The notes beneath the pieces were generated by a model. It had not been told where the DNA came from and searched no databases. It saw only the letters and a list, made by a program, of their open reading frames with translations. DNA of 64,000 bases from Mytilus edulis (lineage: Eukaryota; Mollusca; Bivalvia; Mytilida; Mytilidae), in NCBI RefSeq assembly GCF_963676685.1, contig NC_092350.1, forward strand, positions 41,511,373 through 41,575,372, given 5' to 3'. Both the position numbers and the translations under genes were made by a program. Positions 63,911 to 64,000 of the stretch are shown piece by piece; positions within the stretch are counted from its first letter, which is position 1, and the number at the start of each line of letters is the position of its first letter.

Positions 63911-64000
63911 ACTAGAGGGTCCAAGGACCCTGTGTCGCTCACCTGATATTTTTATTTACAATTGTTGCATGATAAATGCAACTGTTGTACTGTCGTTTAG
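63911..64000 (-). mobile_element. 3' end of a bivalve Helitron-like repeat, reverse orientation
   Basis: ACTAG at 63911 is followed by the hairpin GGGTCCAAGGACCC (63917-63930) and tgtgtcgctcacct, the reverse complement of the terminus seen at 621-655. The element continues beyond the window. The stem bases differ from the left copy but are compensated, so the hairpin is kept. Confidence 0.65.

Overview
The window looks like nuclear DNA of a marine mussel (Mytilus or a close relative). It is AT-rich, has spliced genes with GT/AG introns, and is full of interspersed repeats that I recognise from Mytilus and other bivalves. No database search was possible, so the species call rests on recalled repeat families and on the animal gene (ephrin) found here. 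Most short open frames in the window are chance or repeat-derived. I support only two host protein-coding genes.
Left part (1-19.6 kb): repeat-rich DNA. A host segment of roughly 2 kb is present in at least three diverged direct copies (about 1.53-7.67, 8.55-9.88 and 10.56-19.4 kb, plus a scrap at 19.47-19.6 kb). Each copy was expanded by different mobile elements. Copy 1 carries a 4,065-bp element (2319-6383) with minisatellite-like inverted ends and a 9-bp target duplication, and a 5'-truncated LINE (6777-7432). Copy 3 is split by a 7.8-kb head-to-tail array of four Helitron/Helentron-like non-autonomous elements (10938-18738). Because the copies are paralogous, they give pre-insertion (empty) sites inside the same window, so several insertion boundaries can be placed well.
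Middle (19.8-35.4 kb): a last coding exon of an uncharacterised type I membrane protein (19845-20828, + strand) is followed by repeat-rich intergenic DNA. This holds LINE and reverse-transcriptase remnants, a 1,333-bp element with 169-bp terminal inverted repeats made of nested palindromes (28026-29358), a 231-bp MITE (30157-30387), minisatellites and common mussel repeats.
Right part (40.7-64 kb): five exons of an ephrin gene on the minus strand (46368 down to 40685). They give most of the receptor-binding domain, a Thr/Pro-rich stalk and a hydrophobic C-terminus that looks like a GPI-anchor signal. The first (signal peptide) exon was not found, so either intron 1 is at least 17.6 kb and the exon lies beyond 64 kb, or I missed it. 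The 46.4-63.9 kb block has no supported exons and few recognisable repeats, and would be expected to hold ephrin regulatory DNA. Both window ends lie in the same type of bivalve repeat, which ends in a hairpin plus CTAGT.
The strongest candidates for something undescribed are the 4-kb inverted-repeat element with its datable empty sites, the Helitron-like array that carries a perfect nuclear-receptor DR1 motif in every unit, the palindrome-built TIR element, and the orphan membrane protein.
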